Source: VXPQ01 sp965248175
Lineage (GTDB): Bacteria; Bacteroidota; Rhodothermia; Rhodothermales; VXPQ01
Direction of reading: 5' to 3'
Assembly: GCA_965248175.1 (NCBI GenBank)
Contig: OZ252093.1
Location: 1,240,001-1,304,000, forward strand
Length of the DNA: 64,000 bases
Within the stretch, counting starts at the first letter, position 1. The number at the start of each line of letters is the position of its first letter. The notes beneath the pieces are model-generated. The model made no database searches. It was not told where the DNA came from and saw only the letters and a list, made by a program, of their open reading frames with translations. The position numbers and the translations under genes were made by a program. Positions 51,644 to 58,979 of this stretch are shown here, one piece after another.

Positions 51644-51817
51644 GGTTTGCTGTGTTGTCGTGCCGGGACGGAAGTACCGGTGCACCGTGCTTTCACCGTA
51701 GTCCGGTAGTCGTTGCCCATGTTATGTGCATGTTCCGTCAACGTAAGGGGCGGCGATCCCTGTTTCCGGGCTGTTCCCAGCCTCCCGGTACTTGAAAATG
51801 TGTGCGGCACGTCCTGC

Positions 51818-52810
51818 TCAAAACTGCTCCAGGAAGCGGATATCGTTTTCATAGAACGTACGGATGTCGCGGATTCCATACCGCAGCATAGCGATGCGTT
51901 CTATACCCATACCGAATGCATACCCGGTCCATCGTTCCGGGTCCAGATCGACGGCATCGAATACATTAGGGTCCACCATGCCGCATCCGAGGATTTCAAG
52001 CCAGCGCCCATTCTTCGGCAAGGCCTCGTCTGCCCACCAGATGTCCACCTCGGCACTGGGCTCGGTGAACGGGAAAAAACTGGGACGGAAGCGCATCCTG
52101 GCATCGGCGCCGAACAGCGCTTGCACAAACAGACGCAGCACCTGCTTCAGGTCGGCAAAGGTGACCCCTTCGTCCACGTACAGCCCTTCTACCTGATGGA
52201 ATAGGCAGTACGATTTATAGGAAACGGCTTCGTTACGGTACACCCGCCCAGGCACGATGACCCGCGCAGGCGGTGGCTCGGCCAGCAAGGTGCGTATTTG
52301 TACGGGCGATGTGTGCGTGCGCAACAGGACGCGTTCCGGCTCCAGGAAGAAGGTGTCCTGCATGTCTCGCGCGGGGTGGTCCGGCGGAAAATTCAGCGCC
52401 GTGAAATTATGCCATTCCGTTTCGATTTCGGGTCCGGTAGCAATCGAAAATCCGAATCCTTCAAAGATGCGCGCGATTTCGTTTAGCGTGTGCGTCAGCG
52501 GGTGAATAGAACCCGGGGGCGCTGGAAATCGTCCCGGAAGCGTGAGATCAATACTTGTTTGCGTCCCGGAAGCGTCCGGCTTGTCCAGATCGGCTTCGAA
52601 GGCCGCCAGGCGCTCTTCCGCCCGTTTCTTGGCTTCGTTGATGCGCCGGCCGAGTTCTTTCCGTTCCTGCGGAGGGGCTTCCGGAATCCGTTTGAGCATT
52701 CCGGTGATCTTTCCGCTTTTCCTTCCCAGGTATTTGACCCGGAACGCCTCGGCAGCCTCCTTCGAGTCAATGATCTCCGACTCGATATCTTTCAGGATGT
52801 CGTCGGGCAT
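51818..52810 (-). CDS. pheS: Phenylalanine-tRNA ligase alpha subunit
   Basis: The alpha subunit holds the class II catalytic core that forms Phe-tRNA. It has 330 residues: an N-terminal coiled coil (ERKELGRRINEAKKRAEERL) that binds tRNA, motif 1 region HPLTHTLNEIARIFEGFGFS, the FNFTALNFPPDHPARDMQDT-type stretch (here WHNFTALNFPPDHPARDMQD), motif 2 near GRVYRNEAVSYKSYCLFHQV, and motif 3 GMGIERIAMLRYGIRDIR. Order infC-rpmI-rplT-pheS-pheT is the widespread bacterial arrangement. It begins 14 bases after rplT. Confidence 0.97.
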   Translation of the reverse strand: MPDDILKDIESEIIDSKEAAEAFRVKYLGRKSGKITGMLKRIPEAPPQERKELGRRINEAKKRAEERLAAFEADLDKPDASGTQTSIDLTLPGRFPAPPGSIHPLTHTLNEIARIFEGFGFSIATGPEIETEWHNFTALNFPPDHPARDMQDTFFLEPERVLLRTHTSPVQIRTLLAEPPPARVIVPGRVYRNEAVSYKSYCLFHQVEGLYVDEGVTFADLKQVLRLFVQALFGADARMRFRPSFFPFTEPSAEVDIWWADEALPKNGRWLEILGCGMVDPNVFDAVDLDPERWTGYAFGMGIERIAMLRYGIRDIRTFYENDIRFLEQF

Positions 52811-52824
52811 CTTTCTACGCCCGC

Positions 52825-53175
52825 TTATTTGCCGGTGAGATGCTGCGTAATCCGCTGGAACGTTTCCGGATCGTGGACGGCCATATCCGCGAGCACCTTT
52901 CTATTCAGCTCAATGCCGGCCTTCCGCAGCCCTCCCATGAGACGAGAATAGGTTGTATCGTTCAGGCGTGCCGCTGCATTGATGCGCGCAATCCAGAGAC
53001 GCCGAAACATGCGCTTGCGTTGCCGGCGATCCCGATAGGCATACCCCAAGGCTTTCTCGACAGAATGCTTTGCAACCGTATAAATTTTCGAGCGCGCGCC
53101 GCGATAGCCCTTGGCCATGCGGAGTATTTTTTTGCGGCGCCGTCTCGACGCTACGCTGTGAGCGGTACGTGGCAT
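52825..53175 (-). CDS. rplT: 50S ribosomal protein L20
   Basis: L20 is needed early in 50S assembly and in E. coli represses its own operon. The 116-residue product starts MPRTAHSVASRRRRKKILRM and contains AKGYRGARSKIYTVAKHSVE and RDRRQRKRMFRRLWIARINA, the long basic helix and conserved core. The start at 53175 was chosen for the canonical N-terminus; the frame is open to 53262. Confidence 0.97.
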   Translation of the reverse strand: MPRTAHSVASRRRRKKILRMAKGYRGARSKIYTVAKHSVEKALGYAYRDRRQRKRMFRRLWIARINAAARLNDTTYSRLMGGLRKAGIELNRKVLADMAVHDPETFQRITQHLTGK

Positions 53176-53191
53176 AAGAATAAAGGGACAA

Positions 53192-53386
53192 TCAGGATTG
53201 AATGAGCCGTTGCATCCGCGGTGCGTCGGTTTTGTCGACGAGCGTGCTTTCACGCAGGCCACGCTTGCGTTTGGCCGATTTTTTGGTCAGGATGTGGCTT
53301 TTGTACGCCTTCTTCCGGACCAGCTTCCCGGTTGCGGTCACCTTGAAACGTTTCCGGGCTCCACTATTTGATTTCATCTTGGGCAT
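53192..53386 (-). CDS. rpmI: 50S ribosomal protein L35
   Basis: L35 is a small basic large-subunit protein. The 64-residue sequence MPKMKSNSGARKRFKVTATG with KSHILTKKSAKRKRGLRES is typical. An ATG two codons earlier (53392) is possible, but AGGA lies at a proper distance only for 53386. It stands between infC and rplT as usual; a 171-base leader with repeats separates it from infC. Confidence 0.95.
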   Translation of the reverse strand: MPKMKSNSGARKRFKVTATGKLVRKKAYKSHILTKKSAKRKRGLRESTLVDKTDAPRMQRLIQS

Positions 53387-53446
53387 AAGCATCCTGGCGC
53401 CGGGCGCGTTTGGGACATCGCGAGGGTACGCGTTTTTGGGCGGTGT

Positions 53447-53479
53447 GCATGCCTATATCACACGGAGTGTGGCATGCCT
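53447..53479 (-). promoter_or_regulatory. Hairpin flanked by direct repeats in the infC-rpmI leader
   Basis: CACAC and GTGTG around GGA (53459-53471) form a short stem. It is flanked by two exact copies of GCATGCCT (53447-53454 and 53472-53479). It lies in the leader of rpmI-rplT, where L20 autoregulation through RNA mimicry is known in other bacteria. That similarity of place is the only link; the structure itself has not been matched to an L20 site. Confidence 0.35.
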
Positions 53480-53557
53480 GTTTTGTGCAAATGGGCTAAA
53501 CGAAAAATACTTTGCCGATACCTGTCAGGTTCCCATTTCTTGGACGCCGGGTAGCCG

Positions 53558-54067
53558 CTATTTCTTGTCCGGGGTCAGAATCGTTGTCATACGGCGTCCT
53601 TCCATGCGGGGCGGCTGATCAATGCGCGCCACGTCCTGCAAATCCTCGGTGAATCGTTTCAGCAGAGCCATGCCCTGCTCCTTGTAAATGATGTCCCGAC
53701 CGCGAAACTGTACCCATGCCTTGACCTTGTTCCCGCTTTGCAGGAAGCTGCGCGCATGGCGCGTTTTGAATTCAAAGTCGTGCGTGTCGGTGTGCGGGCG
53801 GAAACGCACTTCCTTCAGTTGGATGGTTTGCGATTTTTTGCGCTGTTCCTTCCCTTTTTTCTGTTGTTCATAACGGAATTTCCCGTAATCGACGATCTTG
53901 CACACTGGAGGGTCGGCCGATGGTGCGATCTCGACCAGATCCATTCTGTGTGCCCGGGCCCGCTGCAAGGCCTCGTCGATAAAGACCACATGGTGTTCTC
54001 CGCCGGGATCTACGACCCGAACCTTACTGGCCCGGATATCTTCGTTGATGCGTACTTTACGAGCGAT
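53558..54067 (-). CDS. infC: Translation initiation factor IF-3, probable ATC start
   Basis: IF-3 checks start-codon pairing and blocks premature subunit joining. No ATG lies at the proper N-terminus. The frame is open from a TAA upstream of 54067 and reads IARKVRINEDIRASKVRVVD before PGGEHHVVFIDEAL, matching the IF-3 N-domain (INEDIRxxxVRLI). The first credible initiation codon is ATC at 54065-54067, giving 169 residues, a normal length; the GTG at 53989 would cut off the N-domain core. Rare AUU, AUC or AUA starts are a known autoregulatory feature of infC. The C-domain segment DTHDFEFKTRHARSFLQSGN and KAWVQFRGRDIIYKEQG are standard. Confidence 0.9.
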   Translation of the reverse strand: MARKVRINEDIRASKVRVVDPGGEHHVVFIDEALQRARAHRMDLVEIAPSADPPVCKIVDYGKFRYEQQKKGKEQRKKSQTIQLKEVRFRPHTDTHDFEFKTRHARSFLQSGNKVKAWVQFRGRDIIYKEQGMALLKRFTEDLQDVARIDQPPRMEGRRMTTILTPDKK

Positions 54068-54310
54068 GGTTCTGCGGCTTTTTTATTGGTGAACGAAGGG
54101 GTTTAATCCGGTGAGTCAGGCGCATTGTCTGGCGGAAAACAGGGATGCGCATACAGGCATCCACAAGACCTGTTTCACGCGAGCCGGGATAGTTTGGTTT
54201 CACGCGAAATGTAACAAGGTTGTGCATTATCCGCCGGGTGCATGTCTTTGCGGAAACCTGTGGAGGCCCGGGCAGGCGCAGGCAGGGTCGGACGTTTGCC
54301 CTGCTTTTCC

Positions 54311-56263
54311 TCAACGCTTCTTCCCTTGGGCGATCTCGTTTATCATCCGCTTTACACAATCCTCGACGGATATGGTATCCTGTTCCCCCCGGCCATGCCG
54401 CCGTACCGAGACGGTGCCCTTTTCCTGTTCGCGCGCACCGGTGATGAGCATGACGGGCGTTTTGTTCATCTCGGCGCTCCGGATTTTGTATCCCACTTTT
54501 TCGTTGCGGTGGTCCACCTCCACGCGGATGTCGCGTTCCCGGAGCTGTGCGGCCACTTCCTCGGCATATTCGTGCTGATGGTCGGAAATCGGGATGACCA
54601 TCGCTTGCACGGGCGCCAGCCATAGCGGGAAGTTGCCGCCACAGTGTTCTATCAACACCCCGATGAATCGCTCCAGCGAACCGAACGGCGCCCGGTGGAT
54701 CATCGCCGGACGGTGTCTCTTGTCGTCTGCTCCGACATAGGACAGATCGAACCGCTCCGGCAGGTTGTAGTCCAGTTGCACCGTGCCCAATTGCCATTCA
54801 CGCCCCAGCGCATCCTTGACCATGAAGTCGAGCTTGGGACCGTAGAAGGCAGCCTCTCCGACTTTTTCGACCGCATCCAGTCCCGTTTCCTGGACAGCCT
54901 CGCGTATAGCCCGTTCGGCTTCTTCCCAACGTGTTTCGTCGCCCTGGTACTTTTCGTGGTCCGCCGGGTCGTGCAGGGAAAGCTGCACCTTGAAATCGGT
55001 AAAATCCAGTGCCCCCAATACGGTTAGCGTCAGGTCGATCGCGTTCTTGAATTCGTCCTTCACCTGTTCGTCGGTGCAGAAGATGTGGGCATCGTCCTGC
55101 GTGAACCCGCGCACGCGGGTCAATCCACCCAGTTCCCCGGATTGTTCGTAACGGTAGACGGTGCCGAACTCTGCATAGCGTACGGGCAGATCCCGGTAGG
55201 AGTGTAACCGGTTTGCGTAGATACGGATGTGATGCGGGCAGTTCATGGGTTTCAGCAGGAACCCCTCTTCGGCATCGTCTTCGTCCAGCATCGGCGGGAA
55301 TTGGCTTTCCCGGTAATAGGGATAATGCCCGCTCGTTTTGTAGAGTTCGAGGCGTCCGATGTGCGGCGTAACAACGGGTTCATATCCCCGCGCAAGCTGC
55401 TCTTTTTTCAGGAAATCCATGAGCGTTTCCCGCAACACCGCTCCTCGGGGCAGCCACATCGGCAACCCGGCGCCCACCTGCTTGTCGAAGGTAAAAAGCG
55501 CCAACTCCTTGCCCAGCTTGCGGTGGTCGCGCTGCGCTGCGAGAGCAAGCCGCTCGAGATGCTCGTCGAGCATGCTCTTTTTCGGGAAGCTGACGCCATA
55601 GATGCGCGTCAGTTGAGGCCGCCGTTCGTCCCCACGCCAATAGGCTCCGGCGATCTGGAGCAGCTTGATGTACTTGATACGGCCCGTTGAGGGGAGATGA
55701 GGACCGCGGCACAGGTCGACGAAGTTGCCCTGCCGGTAGAATGTGATGGTACCGTCCTCCAGGTCTTCGAGCAGTTCCAGTTTGTATTCGTCGCCCTTGT
55801 CCCGGAAATATTGGATCGCTTCCCCTTTCGAAATGTCCTGTCGTTCGTAAGCCACGTCGCGTACAGCCAGTTCTCGCATCCGGTTCTCAATGCGTTCCAG
55901 ATCGTCCGTGCCGATTTTGCGATCGCCTGTATCTATATCGTAGTAGAACCCCTCTTGGATAGCCGGCCCGATGCCGAACTTTACACCGGAAAACAAGCTT
56001 TCGAGCGCCTCAGCCATGAGATGCGCCGTGGAATGCCGGAAGGTCAACTGACCGTCCGGATCGTTCCAGGTCAGAATCTCGATACGCGCGTCCCGATCAA
56101 TGGGCCGGGTCAGATCCCATACCTCCCCGTTGACTCGTACGGCCAGTGCCTGTCTGGCGAGGCCTGCCGAGATGCTGCTGGCGAGTTCGTACCCCGTGAC
56201 CCCGGTTTCGTGGTCATGGACGGAACCGTCGGGGAGCGTAATGGCGATGTGGTCGGCAGGCAT
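54311..56263 (-). CDS. thrS: Threonine-tRNA ligase
   Basis: ThrRS charges tRNA-Thr and edits serine errors. It has 650 residues from the ATG at 56263 (MPADHIAITLPDGS). Domains in order: TGS (LPDGSVHDHETGVTGYELAS), editing domain with HSTAHLMAEAL, catalytic core with ALFTFDKQVGAGLPMWLPRG, zinc-ligand region PMNCPHHIRIY, motif 2 TRVRGFTQDDAHIFC, motif 3 region IHRAPFGSLERFIGVLIEHC and the C-terminal anticodon-binding domain. An open frame to 56326 overlaps the tRNA gene and was rejected. infC lies 243 bases downstream on the same strand, and tRNA-Val is just upstream. Confidence 0.97.
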   Translation of the reverse strand: MPADHIAITLPDGSVHDHETGVTGYELASSISAGLARQALAVRVNGEVWDLTRPIDRDARIEILTWNDPDGQLTFRHSTAHLMAEALESLFSGVKFGIGPAIQEGFYYDIDTGDRKIGTDDLERIENRMRELAVRDVAYERQDISKGEAIQYFRDKGDEYKLELLEDLEDGTITFYRQGNFVDLCRGPHLPSTGRIKYIKLLQIAGAYWRGDERRPQLTRIYGVSFPKKSMLDEHLERLALAAQRDHRKLGKELALFTFDKQVGAGLPMWLPRGAVLRETLMDFLKKEQLARGYEPVVTPHIGRLELYKTSGHYPYYRESQFPPMLDEDDAEEGFLLKPMNCPHHIRIYANRLHSYRDLPVRYAEFGTVYRYEQSGELGGLTRVRGFTQDDAHIFCTDEQVKDEFKNAIDLTLTVLGALDFTDFKVQLSLHDPADHEKYQGDETRWEEAERAIREAVQETGLDAVEKVGEAAFYGPKLDFMVKDALGREWQLGTVQLDYNLPERFDLSYVGADDKRHRPAMIHRAPFGSLERFIGVLIEHCGGNFPLWLAPVQAMVIPISDHQHEYAEEVAAQLRERDIRVEVDHRNEKVGYKIRSAEMNKTPVMLITGAREQEKGTVSVRRHGRGEQDTISVEDCVKRMINEIAQGKKR

Positions 56264-56302
56264 GATTCGGGGCAATTCGCCGTATGGCGACAGGCTTGGC
56301 TG

Positions 56303-56376
56303 TGGGTCCTGACGGATTCGAACCATCGACCTCTACGATGTCAACGTAGCGCTCTAACCAACTGAGCTAAGGACCC
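56303..56376 (-). tRNA. tRNA-Val (anticodon GAC)
   Basis: On the minus strand a 74-base cloverleaf is visible: acceptor GGGTCCT pairs with AGGACCC, D-arm AGCTCAGTTGGTTAGAGC, anticodon stem CTACG/CGTAG around loop TTGACAT with anticodon GAC, variable loop AGGTC and T-arm GATGG TTCGAAT CCGTC. Discriminator A is at 56303. The CCA tail is not encoded (the next bases read CA). It lies 39 bases upstream of the thrS start and may be co-transcribed with it. Confidence 0.96.
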
Positions 56377-56694
56377 GCGAAAGTTTCTCCGCCGGGCGAC
56401 AGGCCAGCCGGCATCCACATGGTCCGCCGTTCGAACCGGCGGAGGGCCGGTGAAAACAACCACGGAAAAGCAGGCGGCAGGGAAGGTGTGCATCTTCCCA
56501 GCGAAAGGGTTCCAAATATACCGATGCGGAGGCTTGTGTGTCAAGGCATCAGGTGTGTCTGTTTCTTGCCGCCCTCTGTAGCGCGACGGCTGTGTTCCGG
56601 AAACTTGCCGGATTCTGATCGACCGGTTCCCGCCGGATCGGTTTCGATCGGGGTGCGTTGTTATGCCCTCCCTTTTGTTTTTATGCTCCCTGAC
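56377..56694. other. 318-base intergenic region between tRNA-Val and the nitroreductase
   Basis: No convincing gene was found. It should contain the divergent promoters for tRNA-Val/thrS (minus) and the nitroreductase (plus). One clear element is a stem TCCGCC/GGCGGA around the TTCGAA core at 56423-56443. It resembles a tRNA T-arm loosely, but no D-arm or anticodon arm accompanies it, so it is read as a simple hairpin or palindrome. Confidence 0.5.
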
Positions 56695-57270
56695 ATGACG
56701 ACATTCACGGATGCACAGTCGGATGCGGTGGCCGGCGCGATCCGGAACCGCCGCACGGTACATCATTTCGAACCGGTTCCTGTGCCCCCGGAAGAGGAGG
56801 TCCTTGCGGCGATCGATCTCGCACGGTGGGCGCCTAACCATCATCTTACCGAACCGTGGCGATTTTATCTGATCGGACCGGAGACCGCCCGGAAAATTTC
56901 CCGCCTGAATGCGGATATGTATGGACAATCGCGGGGCGAGCAGGCCGAAGCCGCAAAGTATGCGCGGTGGCTTGGTATTCCGGGATGGGTGATTGTAACA
57001 TGTCTGCGGTCTGATGATGAGATCCGGCAGCGCGAGGATTATGCAGCGTGTTGCTGCGCCCTTCATAACGTGCAACTGTATCTCTGGACACGCGGCATCG
57101 GGGTTAAATGGACAACCGGGGCGGTCACCCGGACGGATCAATTTTTTGAAATTGCCGGGATCGACCCGGAGCGGGAGATGCTGGTCGGGCTGGTATGGTA
57201 CGGTTTTGCTGCGGAAGTACCGTGCGTACAACGCAAACCTGTCCGGGATATTTTGCACCGGCGTCCCTGA
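56695..57270 (+). CDS. Nitroreductase-family FMN oxidoreductase
   Basis: 191 residues of the small single-domain nitroreductase group (YdjA-like), which use FMN and NAD(P)H; the natural substrate is unknown. Landmarks: AIRNRRTVHHFEPVPVPPEE with the R-R/T-x-x-F FMN-phosphate motif, IDLARWAPNHHLTEPWRFYL (the conserved A-P-N/S-x-x-x-x-x-P-W-R-F region), and YAACCCALHNVQLYLWTRGI near the dimer interface, then WTTGA. Three consecutive cysteines (CCC) are unusual. The ATG at 56695 was chosen; ATG at 56683 adds four residues. Confidence 0.9.
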   Translation: MTTFTDAQSDAVAGAIRNRRTVHHFEPVPVPPEEEVLAAIDLARWAPNHHLTEPWRFYLIGPETARKISRLNADMYGQSRGEQAEAAKYARWLGIPGWVIVTCLRSDDEIRQREDYAACCCALHNVQLYLWTRGIGVKWTTGAVTRTDQFFEIAGIDPEREMLVGLVWYGFAAEVPCVQRKPVRDILHRRP

Positions 57271-57326
57271 GCGTCACCGGAATCGCGGCGCCTTACAAAA
57301 GTGCGGGATATTGTTCCGGCAACGGA

Positions 57327-58052
57327 TCAGAATGTGTACTCCACCCGCACGAGGGGTGCATCGGCGTCGATGGGCGGAGGGTCCAGCGAAATGCGCAAGT
57401 TGGACCTTTTGGTCTGTCCGGCAGCGCGCAAGGCGGCAACGCCGGCAATCAAGCGGTTGGCTGCCAGTGAGGCAATGAGCAAACTGCGCCGCCGTCGTAA
57501 CGATTCGGCATCCTCGCGGAGTTCGCGAAAGAGGAGGAAATGCTCTTCCGTATCCCAGCGCCATTGAAACGAGGGATCGGCAGCATATGCTATCTGATCC
57601 AGGGCGCCGTTTCGGAACTGTGCGTCGGTAAAAGATTGCGAGGATCGGTACGTCGCGGCCTGCAGGTAAAACGTTCGATCCTTCCCGCCCGGATCAACAC
57701 CGGCATGTCGGGTGGCCAGTGTTCGATAACTTTCGATGAGGTGACCACGCCGGCGGCTTGTGCCCAGGAGTCCTACCCACAAGCCGGCATCCGTTAACGC
57801 AAAGGCGGTTCCCCAGCGGCCCCAATCTCCGCCGCGGACGTAGCGGTGGCCAAGTCCGGGGGCGATCATACTGAGCGTAAAGGCTTTGCCCGAAGACGCC
57901 CTTTTCACAAGAGGTTCGACGATTTCAGGTGTTTGTCCCCGGGCGTCCCGGGCAGAGCCGGGCGCCAGTCCCCACAAGGCAGCGCACAGGATAACCAGGA
58001 ACGCCGCGCCAGCTCGACGCACTGCATTACCGTATCCGTATTTTGAAGTCAT
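57327..58052 (-). CDS. Exported protein of unknown function, DUF5683-like
   Basis: 241 residues with a signal peptide (AGAAFLVILCAALWGLAPGS). A short hydrophobic block SMIAPGLGHRYVRGGDWGRW recalls the S-x-x-x-P-G-L-G-Q-x-Y motif of DUF5683-type envelope proteins, followed by membrane-like FALTDAGLWVGLLG. The C-terminus ends in alternating hydrophobic residues (APLVRVEYTF) with a final aromatic residue, as in outer-membrane-associated proteins. The start ATG at 58052 was chosen over GTG at 58079. It follows the Rsb-type module on the same strand after about 70 bases. Confidence 0.72.
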   Translation of the reverse strand: MTSKYGYGNAVRRAGAAFLVILCAALWGLAPGSARDARGQTPEIVEPLVKRASSGKAFTLSMIAPGLGHRYVRGGDWGRWGTAFALTDAGLWVGLLGTSRRRGHLIESYRTLATRHAGVDPGGKDRTFYLQAATYRSSQSFTDAQFRNGALDQIAYAADPSFQWRWDTEEHFLLFRELREDAESLRRRRSLLIASLAANRLIAGVAALRAAGQTKRSNLRISLDPPPIDADAPLVRVEYTF

Positions 58053-58122
58053 CGGGTTTTGTTTCTTGCTGATTGGCACACGCTGTGAACCAGGGCGGCT
58101 CTACATGGCTTACATGTACCGA

Positions 58123-58572
58123 TCAGGCTGTTTCCCCGGCTTTCCGGCTGGGTTGTCCACTTCGGAATTTCGTCAACCGCACCTCGTTTGTGCCCCCCTG
58201 TGTAGTGTATTCCACCTTATCCATCAGACTGCGCATGATCTGAACGCCCAGTCCGCCTCCCCGCCGGCTTTCTGCAATTCGGACAAGATTGGGTTCCGAC
58301 CATGATTCCGGGTGGAAGGGCCGGCCCTGATCCCGGATACACACCGTAAATCGTTCGCTGTCGAACATGACGAGCATCGAAATTTTCTGCCGGGCGTCAT
58401 CGTAGGCATGTTCAATGATGTTGGCGCACGCCTCGTCCACGGCGATTTTCACATGGGCGATCGCTTCCTCTCCAAGGTGCGCTTCGCGGGCATGCTTTTC
58501 CACAAACCGGCGTACCTTGCCGAGGTGCTGCGTGGCGCCGGGAATGCTAAGGCTATGTGCGGATTCGGGCAT
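58123..58572 (-). CDS. RsbW-like anti-sigma factor serine kinase
   Basis: 149 residues of the GHKL ATPase type. The Bergerat-fold boxes are visible: N-box AVDEACANIIEHAY, G1-type IRDQGRPF and G2 RRGGGLGVQIMRSLMDKVEY. In partner switching such kinases phosphorylate an RsbV-like STAS protein and bind a sigma factor or another output. Its gene lies 35 bases after the STAS gene, which follows an RsbU-type phosphatase. No sigma factor gene is adjacent, so the output partner must be elsewhere. Confidence 0.9.
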   Translation of the reverse strand: MPESAHSLSIPGATQHLGKVRRFVEKHAREAHLGEEAIAHVKIAVDEACANIIEHAYDDARQKISMLVMFDSERFTVCIRDQGRPFHPESWSEPNLVRIAESRRGGGLGVQIMRSLMDKVEYTTQGGTNEVRLTKFRSGQPSRKAGETA

Positions 58573-58607
58573 AGGGGAAATTGCTGCCGTCGCAATACAA
58601 GCGCGTA

Positions 58608-58979
58608 TCAGGAATCGTTCTTGTCGTTGCGGTCTACATCGAATTTCCGGATAGCTTCTTCCTCCGCTTTGACAATGTCGAACAGCAAGGGAAATCCCAG
58701 CAGGTCGAATATGTTGAAGACGTTGGTCTGAAGCTCAGCAATTTTGATATCGCCGCCGGCCTCGCGCATTTCCTCGATATATGCCATGAATACGCCCAGG
58801 CCGGCGCTTGAGATATACTGCAGGTGCTCGCCGTTGACGATGATATGGTAGTTTTTTTCCTCCCGGCACTTTTGCAATGCCGCTTCCAGTTCGGATGCAG
58901 TATGCGCATCCAGTTCGCCTTTCAGATCGAGGATGCGGATGTGTGCTTCTTCGCGGAATCCAACCGAGAAATTGCTCAT
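58608..58979 (-). CDS. STAS-domain anti-sigma factor antagonist, RsbV-like
   Basis: 123 residues from the ATG at 58979. STAS landmarks: RILDLKGELDAHTASELEAA and the phospho-acceptor region HLQYISSAGLGVFMAYIEEM with the conserved serine pair. In its dephosphorylated form it would titrate the RsbW-like kinase. The start overlaps the stop of the upstream phosphatase gene by four bases (ATGA), so the two are translationally coupled. The open frame to 59018 is inside the phosphatase gene and was rejected. Confidence 0.92.
   Translation of the reverse strand: MSNFSVGFREEAHIRILDLKGELDAHTASELEAALQKCREEKNYHIIVNGEHLQYISSAGLGVFMAYIEEMREAGGDIKIAELQTNVFNIFDLLGFPLLFDIVKAEEEAIRKFDVDRNDKNDS

Noticed and set aside
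54057..54797. Minus-strand open frame of 246 codons covering the thrS end and infC leader
   Set aside because: It is a shifted frame of thrS joined to non-coding leader; IF-3 is read in a different frame here.
56264..56326. N-terminal extension of thrS to an ATG at 56326
   Set aside because: It would run into the tRNA-Val gene, and the residues do not resemble the start of a TGS domain; ATG at 56263 is canonical.
56423..56443. Possible second tRNA upstream of tRNA-Val because of a GTTCGAA loop in a stem
   Set aside because: No D-arm, anticodon arm or acceptor pairing accompanies it; only a simple hairpin is supported.
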